DNA from: Margaritifera margaritifera
Lineage: Eukaryota; Mollusca; Bivalvia; Unionida; Margaritiferidae
NCBI GenBank assembly: GCA_029931535.1
Contig: JAQPZY010001689.1
Coordinates: forward strand, 2,198,501-2,262,500
Reading direction: 5' to 3'
DNA: 64,000 nucleotides
Every line of letters begins with the position of its first letter. Position 1 is the first letter of the stretch. A program made the translations under genes and the position numbers. Positions 23,712 to 34,834 of the stretch are shown here, piece by piece. The notes beneath the pieces were generated by a model that saw nothing but the letters and a program-made list of their open reading frames with translations, did not search any database and was not told the DNA's origin.

Positions 23712-23985
23712 AAACAATTTTATCATTACTGTTGTATCCCATCATTACAATTGTATCATTACTGTTGTATCCCATCATTACAATTGTATCATTACTGTTG
23801 AATCCCATCATTACAATTGTATCATTACCGTTGTATCCCATCATTACAACTGTATCATTACCGTTGTATCCCATCATTAAAATTGTATCATTACTGTTGT
23901 ATCCCATCATTACAATTGTATCATTACTGTTGTATCCCATCATTACAATTGTATCATTACTGTTGTATCCCATCAAGACCATTAA
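23712..23985. repeat. 33-bp minisatellite inside the LINE RT, ~8 copies
   Basis: About eight copies of 'atcattactgttgtatccc' plus 'atcattacaattgt'. The unit is the LINE's own sequence directly upstream of the ADD box: on the minus strand 'gatgggatacaacagtaatg' runs into the array and the last partial unit runs into NADDIV. Period 33 keeps the frame, giving ~100-codon repetitive ORFs on both strands. Confidence 0.95.
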
Positions 23986-24368
23986 AGTAGAATTCATGCT
24001 CAAAATTATTCATATAAATTGCAAATAAAAATGGAGAAAGGCATTTGCCTTGGTGTACACCTAAAAGGCATGAAAATTTTTCACTAAATGCATTCGGAGA
24101 CTTTACCTTTGATTTTATAATGTGCATACATATCTTGAAACATTTAACATTTTAACACCACAGATTATCTCTTATAACATGATCAAAAACCTTTGAAAAT
24201 CGATGAATCCACAATATCATGTATTACCACTATTTATCATCTGAATAATGTCATACAAAATGAATATATTATCTGTAGTCCTTATATTCTTCCTTAAACC
24301 TAACTGAGATTCAATATAAGCACAATATTCTTCCGCCCAATTAAATAAAGAACTCTTACATTCAGTAT

Positions 24369-24852
24369 ACTTGTGACAATTACCCAGTTGAACTCAGGCA
24401 GGGTAGTACCGCATTAATATGTACTTGTGACAATTACCCAGTTGAACTCAGGCAGGGTAGTACCGCATTAATATGTACTTGTGACAATTACCCAGTTGAA
24501 CTCAGGCAGGGTAGTACCGCATTAAAATGTACTTGTGACAATTACCCAGTTGAACTCAGGCAGGGTAGTACCGCATTAATATGTACTTGTGACAATTACC
24601 CAGTTGAACTCAGGCAGGGTAGTACCGCATTAATATGTACTTGTGACAATTACCCAGTTGAACTCAGGCAGGGTAGTACCGCATTAATATGTACTTGTGA
24701 CAATTACCCAGTTGAACTTAGGCAGGGTAGAACCGCATTAAAATGTACTTGTGACAATTACCCAGTTGAACTCAGGCAGGGTAGAACCGCATTAAAATGT
24801 ACTTGTGACAATTACCCAGTTGAACTCAGGCAGGGTAGTACCGCATTAATAT
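24369..24852. repeat. 54-bp minisatellite inside the LINE RT, 9 copies
   Basis: Nine copies of 'acttgtgacaattacccagt', 'tgaactcaggcagggtag', 'taccgcattaatatgt', over 95% alike. Read on the minus strand the unit gives CGTTLPEFNWVIVTS, which fits the NYRGITL step of the RT. The array falls exactly where that motif belongs. Fifty-four bases equal eighteen codons. Confidence 0.95.
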
Positions 24853-25199
24853 GTTCTTTCTTGCAATATATTTATTCATCGTACCAAGTTTTTTAAAAAT
24901 GACATGTATTAAAAATACCGTTAAATAGCTTATGTAAAAAGAAATGAACCAGTGTGTCAGCACAATGAATTCAAAATTAATTTAAAATCATATCTGTCCC
25001 AACAATTTTCCCACTCTTTGAATTGTATATTGCTTAAATAATTTCACCATAAGAAATCTCAGTATTTAATTCATCAAACACGATTTGGACTCGCACGTCA
25101 TATAGCGTTTGTTAAATTAAATAATATCAACTTCAAAAGTATAAAAAAATATGCGAAGGGTTATTAATTGACTGGAAATTGTACAAAGGATGACAATAA

Positions 25200-25400
25200 A
25201 ATATTATTTTAATGCTTTAATGATTTCCAGTTTTCTTTAGCGTTTCTGAATTTTGCTTCACACAATTTCCTGGTCATCTGTTTAGCATATTCCAATGTAC
25301 ATTCCCTTGCAGTCTTTTTATAATTAGTACGGACTTTTATCAGTTCAGATCTGCTAACATGATTTTGACGCCGATTAAGTTTGGATAAGAATTCTTTTTT
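25200..25400 (-). pseudogene. LINE linker between endonuclease and RT
   Basis: An open, basic minus-strand stretch reads LNRRQNHVSRSELIKVRTNY, then KKTARECTLEYAKQ and FRNAKENWKSLK. The pattern fits the linker that follows the endonuclease in related LINEs. Confidence 0.65.
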
Positions 25401-25439
25401 TCCCCCTTTAATTCACATTCAAAACTATACCATGGTATA

Positions 25440-26660
25440 AAACAGTTGTCCAATCTTGGTAGAACATCATTAGTGCCTTTCTCCAATAAGAAACGTAAAA
25501 TATGTACATTTAGGACTCAGCAAGGTATTAACATGTTCTTACTCTTGTGCTATACCATCGGATCTTACAGCATTTATATTTTCATCTCTATGCATAGTAT
25601 TCCAAATAAAAATATTGTCAGTCTTTCGAATGCGCGATTTTCATTTGTATTTTCAAACTCTGAAGACGAAAAAGTAAATGAAAAAGTAGGCAATGATCTG
25701 ATACAATGTTCTGATCATCAACCACAAAAGTATGAACATACTTAAATAAAGATAAACTAGGAAGAACATACTCTACAACAGTGGTTCCCAACCTGTGGGC
25801 CGCGGGATTATTCCCGGGGGTCCGCGAATTTACATAGCTTCAAAGCAAGTATTGCTCCTCCAGTCAGCTGTTGCTTTCCTCTGTTATCCCCACCGCTGCG
25901 AGCAAGGCATGTTCGAATTTAGCGCGCCAAGCTGTTCAATGTTTATCCCCGCCACAGCCTAAAAGTACAACTATTAGCATGTAGGGGTCCGTGCCATTTG
26001 TTTAGGTTAAAAAGGTGTCCTCATACTGAAAAAGGTTGGGAACCCCTGCATCCAACGAATGCGCATTTGCCCACTCCTTCATCTGTATCAACTCTGCCGT
26101 TCATAACCCTTAAACTCGTTTGTTTGCAGAAATTGAGAAGCATGTGACCATTTCAATTAGACGACTTTACATCCTGTTATGCTTGTGCACAAATTTCATT
26201 TGGCAATAATCCAAGTAAACATGTATATGCATTGAATAATCGTCAGCTACATTATCAGGTAAAACTCCCGTTCTCGCATTCATATCACCACAAAAAACTA
26301 TAACCACACAAGTATAATTTATTTCGTTTTAAAATGTAATTATTTAACTTAATATTTTTTTCAGAAATCTGAATCAACCATAGGCGGCCTACATGAACCC
26401 GAATCCCGTTAAGCAGTCCCTTTTTTCCTTCCTATTTACAATAAAGTGTCCAAAACTATTTATCTCAAGCTCTAACGAATCATTTGTCCATGTCTCTGTT
26501 AAGAGAACAATAGCATTTTCTTTCAAAACGGAAATAAGTTTTTCACTCTGAAGCTTATTTACCCTATCAGACACAAACCCTTGTACATTTAGCAAAGCAT
26601 ATTTGATTTTCTCTTGACTGTCCCAGTGAAATTTATCTATAAAGACATGAGCAGTTGCAC
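25440..26660 (-). pseudogene. LINE endonuclease domain
   Basis: On the minus strand the start reads FIDKFHWDSQEKIKYALLNV with the N-terminal 'LNVQGF' signature, then ENAIVLLTETWTND (the catalytic 'TETW' step) at about 26450-26510, then CGDMNART at 26272-26292 (the 'GDxN' motif). After the hAT-like insert come VVEYVLPSLSLFKYVHTF and VVDDQNIVSDHC, with the SDH box at 25693-25701. These are the ordered motifs of an APE-like endonuclease. Frameshifts are present near 26380 and 26100. Confidence 0.75.
25779..26048. mobile_element. hAT-like non-autonomous insert inside the LINE
   Basis: The left end CAGTGGTTCCCAACC pairs with the right end GGTTGGGAACCCCTG, the terminal inverted repeats of a well-known hAT class. 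The 270-bp body is GC-richer than its surroundings ('ggtccgcg' next to the left TIR) and has no ORF. It splits the LINE endonuclease frame, so it inserted after the LINE. The flanking 8-mers ctctacaa and catccaac are not a convincing duplication. Confidence 0.75.
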
Positions 26661-27299
26661 GTCTGTCTCTATCAAAAACAGAATTTTACTGATGACAGTG
26701 CGCACGTATATGTGCTAAACTTTTCGATTCGCTCCGCTACTAGAATTTGTAAAATTAGGTTTCACACCAGCATTGCGATGATAACTAATTTTTTCGGAAT
26801 TGTATTATCTATTCTTACTGCAGTAGATAGATAAGCACCGATCTTGGGATTCCTTAATCCATTGCCAAGTTCATGACTTTTAGCTGCATTTTTGCAATGC
26901 TGCCACTGCTAGCTCGGGATGAGAATGCAGCTGGCTTTGCCGGCTCCATATTCTTTACAGCATTTGCATAATGTACAAATTATCATCAACAATGTTCTCT
27001 TCTATATTATTAGTTGTTGATCGAGTACCAATAAGACTAATCTCTTCGTTCCGTGTGGAAATGGTTACGTGGAACAACATCATCGCCCCGTTCAATATAG
27101 TACTCGTCTAATCCGTCTCCTCCGTCCTATGCCCATTTCACTTGTCATGCCCTTCAGAATCAGCATCAACATCAGCGATCGTGTGCTCTGGACATCGGTA
27201 AAGTTACATCGGGTATCAGTACGGGCATTATTTATGATATGCATGGTGAAGAATGCACCTATTCGTAGTTTTTAGCGCTTTACTTGTGATAATGCTGCT

Positions 27300-27520
27300 G
27301 TGAATACTTATGTTATGAATAATGCAAAACACTAAATGTGCTAAACTGAAAACCATGCAAAGTTGGTTCAATCCAGTATGTGGGACAGACCAAAAAAATA
27401 AACAGAACGATGAATCGGCATAGATCATATTGGGAAACCCCAAAATGTCCAGAAACCCCGTTGTAGAACACTTTTCTTCCCCTGGCCACCGTTTTAATTA
27501 CATTATCCTGACTGGCATAT
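27300..27520 (+). pseudogene. Penelope-like GIY-YIG fragment
   Basis: The plus strand reads SIQYVGQTKK then MNRHRSYW and CPETP, and after a one-base frameshift VVEHFSSPGHRFNY. These are the 'QYVGxT', 'RMNxH' and 'HFxxPGH' steps of the GIY-YIG endonuclease at the C terminus of Penelope-like elements. Only this domain survives. Confidence 0.65.
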
Positions 27521-27522
27521 AG

Positions 27523-27735
27523 TGGCGGCGCGAGGGTTTGAGGCGCCAGGGGGCAATAGTGGCGCCCCTACTTTGCCACAGAGAACAGTTTTTTATGTCA
27601 ATTGCCAACTTCCAAAACCCCATTTAAGTTCTGAAACCGGGTCCTTAGATGGGGGTGAGGTGGGGGCAAGAAAAGCTCCCGACTGCGCCCCCTCCCTCGC
27701 CTGGCACCCCCCCCCCCCCCCCCGCCAACACTGCT
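27523..27735. other. GC-rich patch with C17 run
   Basis: A GC-rich block containing repeated 'ggcgcc' and a run of 17 C (27707-27723). I recognise no gene; open frames on both strands reflect low stop-codon frequency. Confidence 0.4.
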
Positions 27736-28192
27736 GGCATAGCCCACAATCAAAGCTGTACAATTAATGTTTTGCGAGATTAACTTTTGGGAAGCCATGT
27801 ATCGGCATGACTGCCGTAACCAGATACGTTACTTTTGTTTCAAGCGGTTAAAAAGTGGGTCATCTGAGGGTAATTTGCAACATAATAGTCTTCTTGTCAA
27901 TATTTGCCACAATATTTCAATGTATACAATTTTCTACCCTTTCTTCCGGATATATTAGCATTAGATTATGTGGTTTTGGTTTCACCACAACAAAATATAA
28001 TGCAAAGACATATTCTGCTTACGTGTTGGCGTTTGTAATTGTTTTTTCCTGTGTCCTCAGTCTTGAAAAATGGGTCCGTAGATTTTGAAAGCGTTTGGCC
28101 AGTTTCTCTGTCCTAACGAGCGAAGTAAAATTTAATCATCTAATCAAATGACTTGTGTTGTGCTGTATACTATTCGACGTTAAGCATATACT

Positions 28193-28388
28193 GGAAGCGG
28201 TGGTTGTCTGAGTTGCTAGAGCCTCTGACTCGTAATCCAAGGGTCACGGAGTCTATAGCCGCCCAGGCTCTCCTGGGTTGACTGCCTCGGCGTCTCTTTG
28301 GGAAAGTCACTTAGCTCCCATTTCCTCGGCATGATATGGGCATTAATGTGCTGAAAGTGCCGTTAAAAATCAACCAACAACAACAACA
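28193..28388 (+). mobile_element. tRNA-derived SINE, family A
   Basis: The head resembles a tRNA ('gagttgctagagcctctg', A-box-like) followed by a B-box-like segment. The body has 'ctgggttgactgcctcggc' and the tail 'gtgccgttaaaaatcaacc' then (CAA)n. Flanks agcatatact and agcgtattct match at 8 of 10 bases, a plausible target duplication. Confidence 0.7.
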
Positions 28389-28429
28389 AGCGTATTCTAA
28401 TACTTCAACAACAACAACAACAACAACAA

Positions 28430-28482
<53 letters not shown>

Positions 28483-28503
28483 CAACAATAATAATAATAA
28501 CAA
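28373..28503. repeat. (CAA)n/(ATA)n trinucleotide tract
   Basis: CAA units at the SINE tail, then a second CAA block and a long ATA run. Poly-Tyr and poly-Ile frames here are artefacts. Confidence 0.9.
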
Positions 28504-28509
28504 CTGACT

Positions 28510-29340
28510 TCATTGGCCTCGTCAAAGTGTATGGATAGGTCTGGAAAACAGAAGAACATTTCGTGCCAACTGGAGCTGATGTCCTTTTACTAATACTGAA
28601 CAAATCTTATGACAGATGACATCGGGCATTCGCTAACGACTGACCTACACTAAATATAGCACTTCTCAGAACAAGCTAACCCTTGTCCAAATGCACTTAA
28701 ACTTGTTCGCAGCGTTAAAGTTCAGTTATAACAGTAATATAACAATCCATAATCCTGATACAGTTTGTTCGGAACGAATACGAGTGCTATTAATTTTCAA
28801 GTCCCGTTAAAATGTACAATAACGCTAATGATCAAATGCAAAATTAAGCTTTTTTAGACAATTTGGCAACAAACTAAGCCTGGTAACAGTCTCTACACAC
28901 CTACATCTTTTTTTACTAATTTCTATTCAATGCTCTCATCATGGAGATCCTATGAAAGCAAAGGAGAATTCCCTTTCTGACATAAGGATTCGTCGTAACA
29001 GAAGAGTTCCAAGTAAAGCATGTACGGATTGGTACATGCAGAATAATACGGTGCTTTTGAGTAGAAAGGATTTTTCAGGTATATTACAAGAATAAATGGT
29101 TCCTAACAGAATTCATCTATATGCAAGAGCCACTACATTGAGATGGGAGCATCTATGACATCATACAGCAATCTGATATTGAGATGAGAGTGGGGAATAC
29201 TCGTTTAATAGAGGGACGATGGACGGTACTGCTAGGTATGACGATCTGTGTTACGTGGGGGCTCACTATCAACATACATCAATGTGCAGGAGTGCCTTGT
29301 TTACAAAGGAAGGATCAATGACCACATGTAACTATTGGTG
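28510..29340. other. unassigned DNA
   Basis: Nothing recognised. Confidence 0.35.
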
Positions 29341-29560
29341 GAATAATGGACTTTCAACAATGGTACAATAGAGCCACGTATATAGCCCCATCTTGTTGAC
29401 TTTGGAAACTACAATGACACAATAGAGACATGCATATAGTCCAAGCTTGTTGACCTTGGAAACTGCAGCCACACAATCGAGTTATGTATAAACTGCAACC
29501 ACACAATAGAGACATGTATATAGCCCCAGCTTGTTGACATGGGAAACTAAAACAACACGA
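29340..29560. repeat. ~55-bp degenerate tandem repeat
   Basis: Three to four diverged copies of 'acaatagagacatgtatata' plus 'gccccagcttgttgac' and 'ttggaaact'. Confidence 0.75.
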
Positions 29561-29564
29561 AGCG

Positions 29565-30730
29565 ACAATGAGTAGTATTTACTTTTAGGTATTGAAGATA
29601 CGTGACTGCAGAAGTCACTGCGTAGTGTATTAAGAATTCGTACCAGAATTTGGCTAAATTGGAGAATCTGCCTTGAGTAGGTAGGATCCAGACACCATGC
29701 AGCCAGATACAAGAGTCTATGTTTAAAGTAAAACAAGGATCCATAATCATAAGCAACAATACAAAAGTCTATGTTGTCATGCAGATACGTGTGTAGAGCA
29801 GTCTCGCTCAGTCATGTGTTGGATATTTCACACGTAATAGGTTTCTCGTTATAAAGCCGAGAGAATCCCATTTGTATAACACGCAGGGGAACAATCTCTT
29901 CTCTGGTAGATAGGTGCATCTCCGCATACGGCCATACACAGGAGACTTTGAGAAAACCCGTTTGCAGATCACACCTAGAAACAATCTCTGTTCAGGTAAA
30001 TACGTGAATCAACAACACATAACGATATAGAGAAGTTTCTGTTTTGCGTAGATAGGAACCGTAATTGTATTCGTATTGTGCAATAAAAAGGAGCATAATG
30101 CGTTTCCTGCCATCTTACTATGTAAGGTTCTGAGCATTAATCACCACGAATGAGTCTTTATTTTAAGTAGGGACGATTTCCAACATTCCCAGCCATGTAG
30201 AGAAATTTATGCTTTGATTCTTCCATAAAATAGCTGTACATTTTCCATTTTGGATTCAGTAGTAAAACAGGCTATCTTATTAAAGCTGGTATTTGCTCCC
30301 CGCAATACAACTGAGGACCTTATAATGGAAAGTAATGATAAATCTTTATGTAGCATTTTTCTTCAGACGTTTAATTCTTCGTGTTTCTGGGGTTCAAGAC
30401 AGCCTATTCACGTGACTTATGAAATCTGCACTTTATAAATATTAAATAATAGTTAATACAAAAATGTGCATAGCAAATAAGGTTGATAAAATTTGAATCT
30501 AGCTTGCAATAATAAAAGGAGTGTGAGCGGCAGCGTTGACTCATATCAACTGTACCTTCTCTTCTACTACATTATCTCGAGAGCCAGATATTGGAGCACA
30601 GAGGATTTTTTTTTCATTTGGAATCTTAAAATCTCAAATTAATGGACCTAAAGCTTCAAAATCTCTCAATTTTTAAGATGGAGATGGCATGTTTATGCTT
30701 CCAACGAACAGTATCTTATAAGTACCCTTT
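29565..30730. other. unassigned AT-rich DNA
   Basis: No gene or repeat identified. Recurring 'agatacgtg' and 'aacaatctct' near 29780-30010 hint at an old, eroded tandem array. Confidence 0.35.
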
Positions 30731-30735
30731 GAGGT

Positions 30736-30822
30736 AGTTAATGTACAGACTTACGTAGTTAATGTACAGACTTACGTAGTTAATGTACAGACTTACGTAG
30801 TTAATGTACAGACTTACGTAAA
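30736..30822. repeat. 21-bp minisatellite, 4 copies
   Basis: Four perfect copies of 'agttaatgtacagacttac' with 'gt' between. Confidence 0.95.
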
Positions 30823-30829
30823 TAAAATC

Positions 30830-31415
30830 TCAATGCGAATCGTGCATACATTTTTTAGGACGCTGCCAAGAGACTAATCTGTAATAGATTGTGTGGTTAA
30901 ATAATACTCGATCAATGTAGCACTTTGTCCAGAATTTTTTTAATCTAAATAAACTCTTTTCACACATCCAAAAAATGTACCATCCCCAAAAGCAGCCCCC
31001 TTCATAACTCTGAGATGTACATGATGTGGAAGTCGAGTTATATTTCTCATAAGCTGATTTCGTTGACTCTGCCTCAGCCCGAGCCAGAAATAGTAAAACG
31101 TTTGAGAACTAATATTTTTAACAAAGAAACATATAATTTGGGCCTTTTGTCATGAACAAATAATTTATTAATAACTTCTACGCTTATAATTGATGTGTGC
31201 GGTAATTCGGTCTGATTGTACTGCCGTTAAATGAAACATAAGAAAATAGGTGTAAAATAGTAACATTTGAAACGATATTACATATAGTAATAGCAAATAA
31301 TGGTCACTGTGGAGTTAGGTAAACTTAAGATAAACTTATATCACAGCACACATATTAGGTGCAATTAAATTATATACTGCTTTGAAACGGATAATAAGAA
31401 TTAGTAATGAAAGAA
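30830..31415. other. unassigned AT-rich DNA
   Basis: Nothing recognised. Confidence 0.35.
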
Positions 31416-31419
31416 AACG

Positions 31420-31758
31420 AGATTGGATAAAAGGATTAGAGTAATGAGCAAATTACCAGATTGGATAAAACGATTAGAGTAACGAGCAAATTACCAGATT
31501 GGATAAAACGATTAGAGTAACGAGCAAATTATCAGATTGGATAAAACGATTAGAGTAATGAGCAAATTACCAGATTGGATAAAACGATTAGAGTAATGAG
31601 CAAATTACCAGATTGGATAAAACGATTAGAGTAATGAGCAAATTACCAGATTGGATAAAACGATTAGAGTAACGAGCAAATTATCAGATTGGATAAAAGG
31701 ATTAGAGAAACGAGCAAATTACCAAACTGGATAAAAGGATTACAGTAACGAGCAAAAT
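31420..31758. repeat. 38-bp minisatellite, ~9 copies
   Basis: About nine copies of 'agattggataaaacgattag' plus 'agtaacgagcaaattacc'. Variants taac/taat and acc/atc alternate. Confidence 0.95.
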
Positions 31759-31863
31759 TACCTTTTTATCGACTTGTTACTTGTATACTGATTTATATCT
31801 AGAAAATATAAACTTCGAGTTCTGACTATTAGTTTCAAATATGTTTCAAATATATACACAAAC

Positions 31864-31866
<3 letters not shown>

Positions 31867-31933
<67 letters not shown>

Positions 31934-31948
31934 ATGTGTGTGTGTGTA
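31867..31948. repeat. (TA)n(TG)n microsatellite
   Basis: TA run followed by interrupted TG run. Confidence 0.95.
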
Positions 31949-32113
31949 CTTGTATGGACTAAATTACGAAGGATTATACATCTTAAATTGTTTTCACATC
32001 ATAATTTGACAAGGAATCCTTTTTATAGTGATTTTCCTGATCATCTTAAATACATAGTACTTAACCGCGCATGAATTTACAGATGGAGTGTTGTTTGAAA
32101 GAAGGAAAGACTT

Positions 32114-32221
<108 letters not shown>

Positions 32222-32657
32222 ATTGCTAATGACTAAAATTGTGTGACTGCTTTAATTTCCAGAAGCGTTTGGTATGAAAAATTGGCTACTTTTGCCAGCT
32301 TTTACAAATATTTCCCTTCTGTAGAAGCCAAGATATGTCTTGGTTGTGAAATTAGCTAAGCTCTGTCCTAGCGGTGCCAATCTTCCAACATCATGTCCTG
32401 GATAAACTGATACCGTAATGACGTTTTGTTTTAGTGGACGTAAATTTTAGTGATTTCGTCTAAAAATCAGCTTCTAAATTTTGGCAAGTTATATTTTAGC
32501 GATTGCAGATCCAGGGAGATTATATTTATATAAGGAGACAAATTTTGACGGGCATTTTTTTCGGGATCGAACTCTGAAACTGCTACAATTTCTCGGCCGC
32601 GGCAGAAAGTTACAGATGTACGCTATCACCTTTCTTCTAGTAACTAAAATATATATA

Positions 32658-32816
32658 TAAGTAAGTTTTTATTCGGCACTTTTAACACATGCCGAGGGAG
32701 TTAAGTGCCTTTTCCATCGAGGCAGCCGACCCGGGCTGGCCTGGGCGGGTATCGAACCCGCGACTCTTGGATTACGAGTTTGAGGCTCTACCAACTGAGC
32801 TACCGCGGTTCTCTCG
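32658..32816 (-). mobile_element. tRNA-derived SINE, family A
   Basis: On the minus strand the head is clearly tRNA-like: 'tagctcagttggtagagc' (A box) and 'gggttcgatacccgc' (B box with a near-perfect T arm). The region between cannot form a proper anticodon stem, and the sequence continues into a SINE body ('ggccagcccgggtcggctgc') and tail ('gtgccgaataaaaact'). It is therefore a SINE rather than a functional tRNA gene. Confidence 0.75.
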
Positions 32817-32999
32817 CCTCTATCAAACATTATGCAAGAATAGTAGGCACATCCGGTAATCTTTTGAGTCCTTTGCAACTTGATCCGAGTCAGGTGCAAT
32901 AGTTTGGGAGGTCTTGCGGCTAACAAATTAAATGTGTGGGTTTTATTTGGTTACATCTGAAACTGAGAGGGACACATTCTTTCATTTATCCATATGCTT

Positions 33000-34060
33000 T
33001 GTCAGTACGGTAGACATTTATGTGTGTATCCTGTAGCTTAGACATCAATAAAATACTTCTTTCTCACCTTGTAGGGCATGTAGTGTACATTTCAAACAGA
33101 CGAATAGTACAAGATGAGTCAAATGTTTTGATTGAATTCTGGTCTTTGGCAAAGGTAAAAACCGGTTGGGTTTATTGTTGTTGTTGTTGCTGTTGTTTTT
33201 GTTCTTGTTTTAATTTCTTAAAAAAGAATTAAATAATCGCAGCTTTGCTACTCTGGGCCAACGCTTTAAGCACGTCCTCTGAACGTTCCCTTGAACATAT
33301 ATGTATGTTCATATTATTTTATAGACATTCTATCTACAGAGGTAAGAATTGGCGCAACATACAGAAAATTAATGTATAATATTGGTTTCACCTCAGTCAA
33401 GTGGCTTCCACCAGGTAAACAAAGAAAAAATGTTTGTGGTCTGAGTTCCTGTGCATGTAAATTTACATGAAATCAAAATGAATCATTCTTTGTTTTTCAG
33501 ACATGTGTGGTTGTTGTGAAATAAGTTCTTCTTGGGACCTTTTCTCCTTGACACGCCCTCATGAGCTGAATGGACCTCACTGTAAAATGATTGAACCACA
33601 TTGGCTATCAATCATCTGTGAGAGGACATGGGTCTATGGTTCATGTTTGATAGACATAGGATGGGTCTAATAATTTGTTCACATAAGAAGTAGAGGATCT
33701 TGTGGTTTGTGGTTTACCTTAATGTGGCTGATGGTAAATCCCTTCCTCCAGCCCAAGTATATCATGTATACATGTAATTATAAAATTGTTAATAAAAGTT
33801 AAATCTTTACAGACTGATGCTATTTTTAGCGAGTAATGGTGTAATATATGAGGACTACATCAAGTTCTATTTTTGTCATTATAGAATAAATTTGTTTTAA
33901 TGTTAGATAGTGAGCTCTGAAAAGTAGAGTGTATAGAATATTATAGCGGCATTTTCTCTACAAGAATCGAAAAAGGAGATAACTGCGTGACATTATCCTG
34001 TGGTTTTTGTTAATAAATAGTCATTATTTTGGAACAGTCATACAAGAGTCAAGATTATTA
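33000..34060. other. unassigned DNA
   Basis: Includes a short (TTG)n run near 33175-33200. Otherwise nothing recognised. Confidence 0.35.
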
Positions 34061-34066
34061 TTATTC

Positions 34067-34105
34067 TTTTTTTTTTTTTTTTTTTTTTTTTGGGGGGGGG
34101 GGGGG
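34067..34105. repeat. T25-G14 homopolymer junction
   Basis: Twenty-five T directly followed by fourteen G. Such a junction could be real or an assembly or sequencing artefact. Confidence 0.85.
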
Positions 34106-34109
34106 TCAA

Positions 34110-34715
34110 GTAAATTGTCACTCACTCTTACCAAGATGTAAAAAACCGGCTATGAGGTCACCGTGGCACATGCAACAATACATTGTCAACTAATTAACTT
34201 GAAGGGTGACAAAGCAAAGTGTAGAGAACAAGTCCTCTCACTGTCCCAGTGTCGTTATTACACGATTTGGTCTACAACACTTTGTATCAACAAAAGTGCA
34301 GTATACTCAATCAAAAATCAAGACAATCATCAGAATACAATATTTTTCTCTTACAGTCGAGGGAAATGAAGTATCTGTATCAAAACCCCTGCATTCCTGG
34401 GTGTAAATAATACTATTGTTAAGACAAAAACGCGAGGCTTTGCCAATAACTAACCAAGCTAAACAGAACAAGATGGGTGGAGTTTGGTTTTAAGACCATC
34501 GTTTTACATTGTTCAACATATTGCAAAAAATGCACTAGTAATATTAGTTAAAAATCGGTTTTGGAAAGGAATGCAGCTTTAAGCACTTAAATAAATTCCA
34601 CCATACCATTCGATAAGAAGACAACTTAGCAAATATCAGGCAGACATGGTGTAGTCAATAGTTCCAAGCAATGTTGAATTACAGTTTTTAAAATTGTAGT
34701 TAGCTAATTATGTAT
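34110..34715. other. unassigned DNA
   Basis: Nothing recognised. Confidence 0.35.
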
Positions 34716-34830
34716 TACGGTATACTTTATATATCACGGTATACTTTATATATCACGATATACTTTATATATCACGGTATACTTTATATATCACGGTATA
34801 CTTTACATATGACGGTATACTTTATATTAC
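34716..34830. repeat. 19-bp minisatellite, ~6 copies
   Basis: Copies of 'cacggtatactttatatat' with minor changes. Confidence 0.9.
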
Positions 34831-34834
34831 AAAG

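Larger units (their letters stand above)
23560..25150 (-). pseudogene. LINE reverse transcriptase domain, split by two arrays
   Basis: RT motifs appear in the expected order on the minus strand: LN.EISYGEII near 25060, a finger segment with SLCADTLVHFFLHKLFNGIF, then IESQLGLRKNI at about 24320 and TTDNIFILYDIIQ, FIDFQ with FDHV at about 24180-24215 (first catalytic Asp), LGVHQGKCLSPFLFAIYMNN at about 24008-24065, and NADDIVIYSES at about 23672-23704, which is the YxDD box with Tyr replaced by Asn. A VNNSKTKV block follows at about 23600. The domain is split at the NYRG-like step by a 54-bp array and just upstream of the ADD box by a 33-bp array. Confidence 0.8.
22450..27060 (-). mobile_element. 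broken near-full-length CR1/L2-type LINE
   Basis: A non-LTR retrotransposon read right to left on the minus strand. In order: an upstream coding-like stretch (to about 27060), an APE-type endonuclease (about 26660-25440), a linker, an RT domain (about 25130-23560), and a C-terminal region (about 23060-22450). Frameshifts and stops occur throughout. It is interrupted by a hAT-like insert (25779-26048) and two minisatellites (24369-24852 and 23712-23985). The clade is inferred from general motif style (an endonuclease starting LNVQGF...LTETW), so RTE or related clades are not excluded. Both arrays appear to be expansions of the element's own codons. Confidence 0.8.

Noticed and set aside
29482..29759. 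Short minus-strand ORFs as a small gene
   Set aside because: Overlapping frames with no domain or conserved composition, partly within a degenerate tandem repeat.
32720..32812. tRNA gene on the minus strand
   Set aside because: A and B boxes are excellent, but the anticodon stem does not pair and the sequence continues into a SINE body shared with two other copies.
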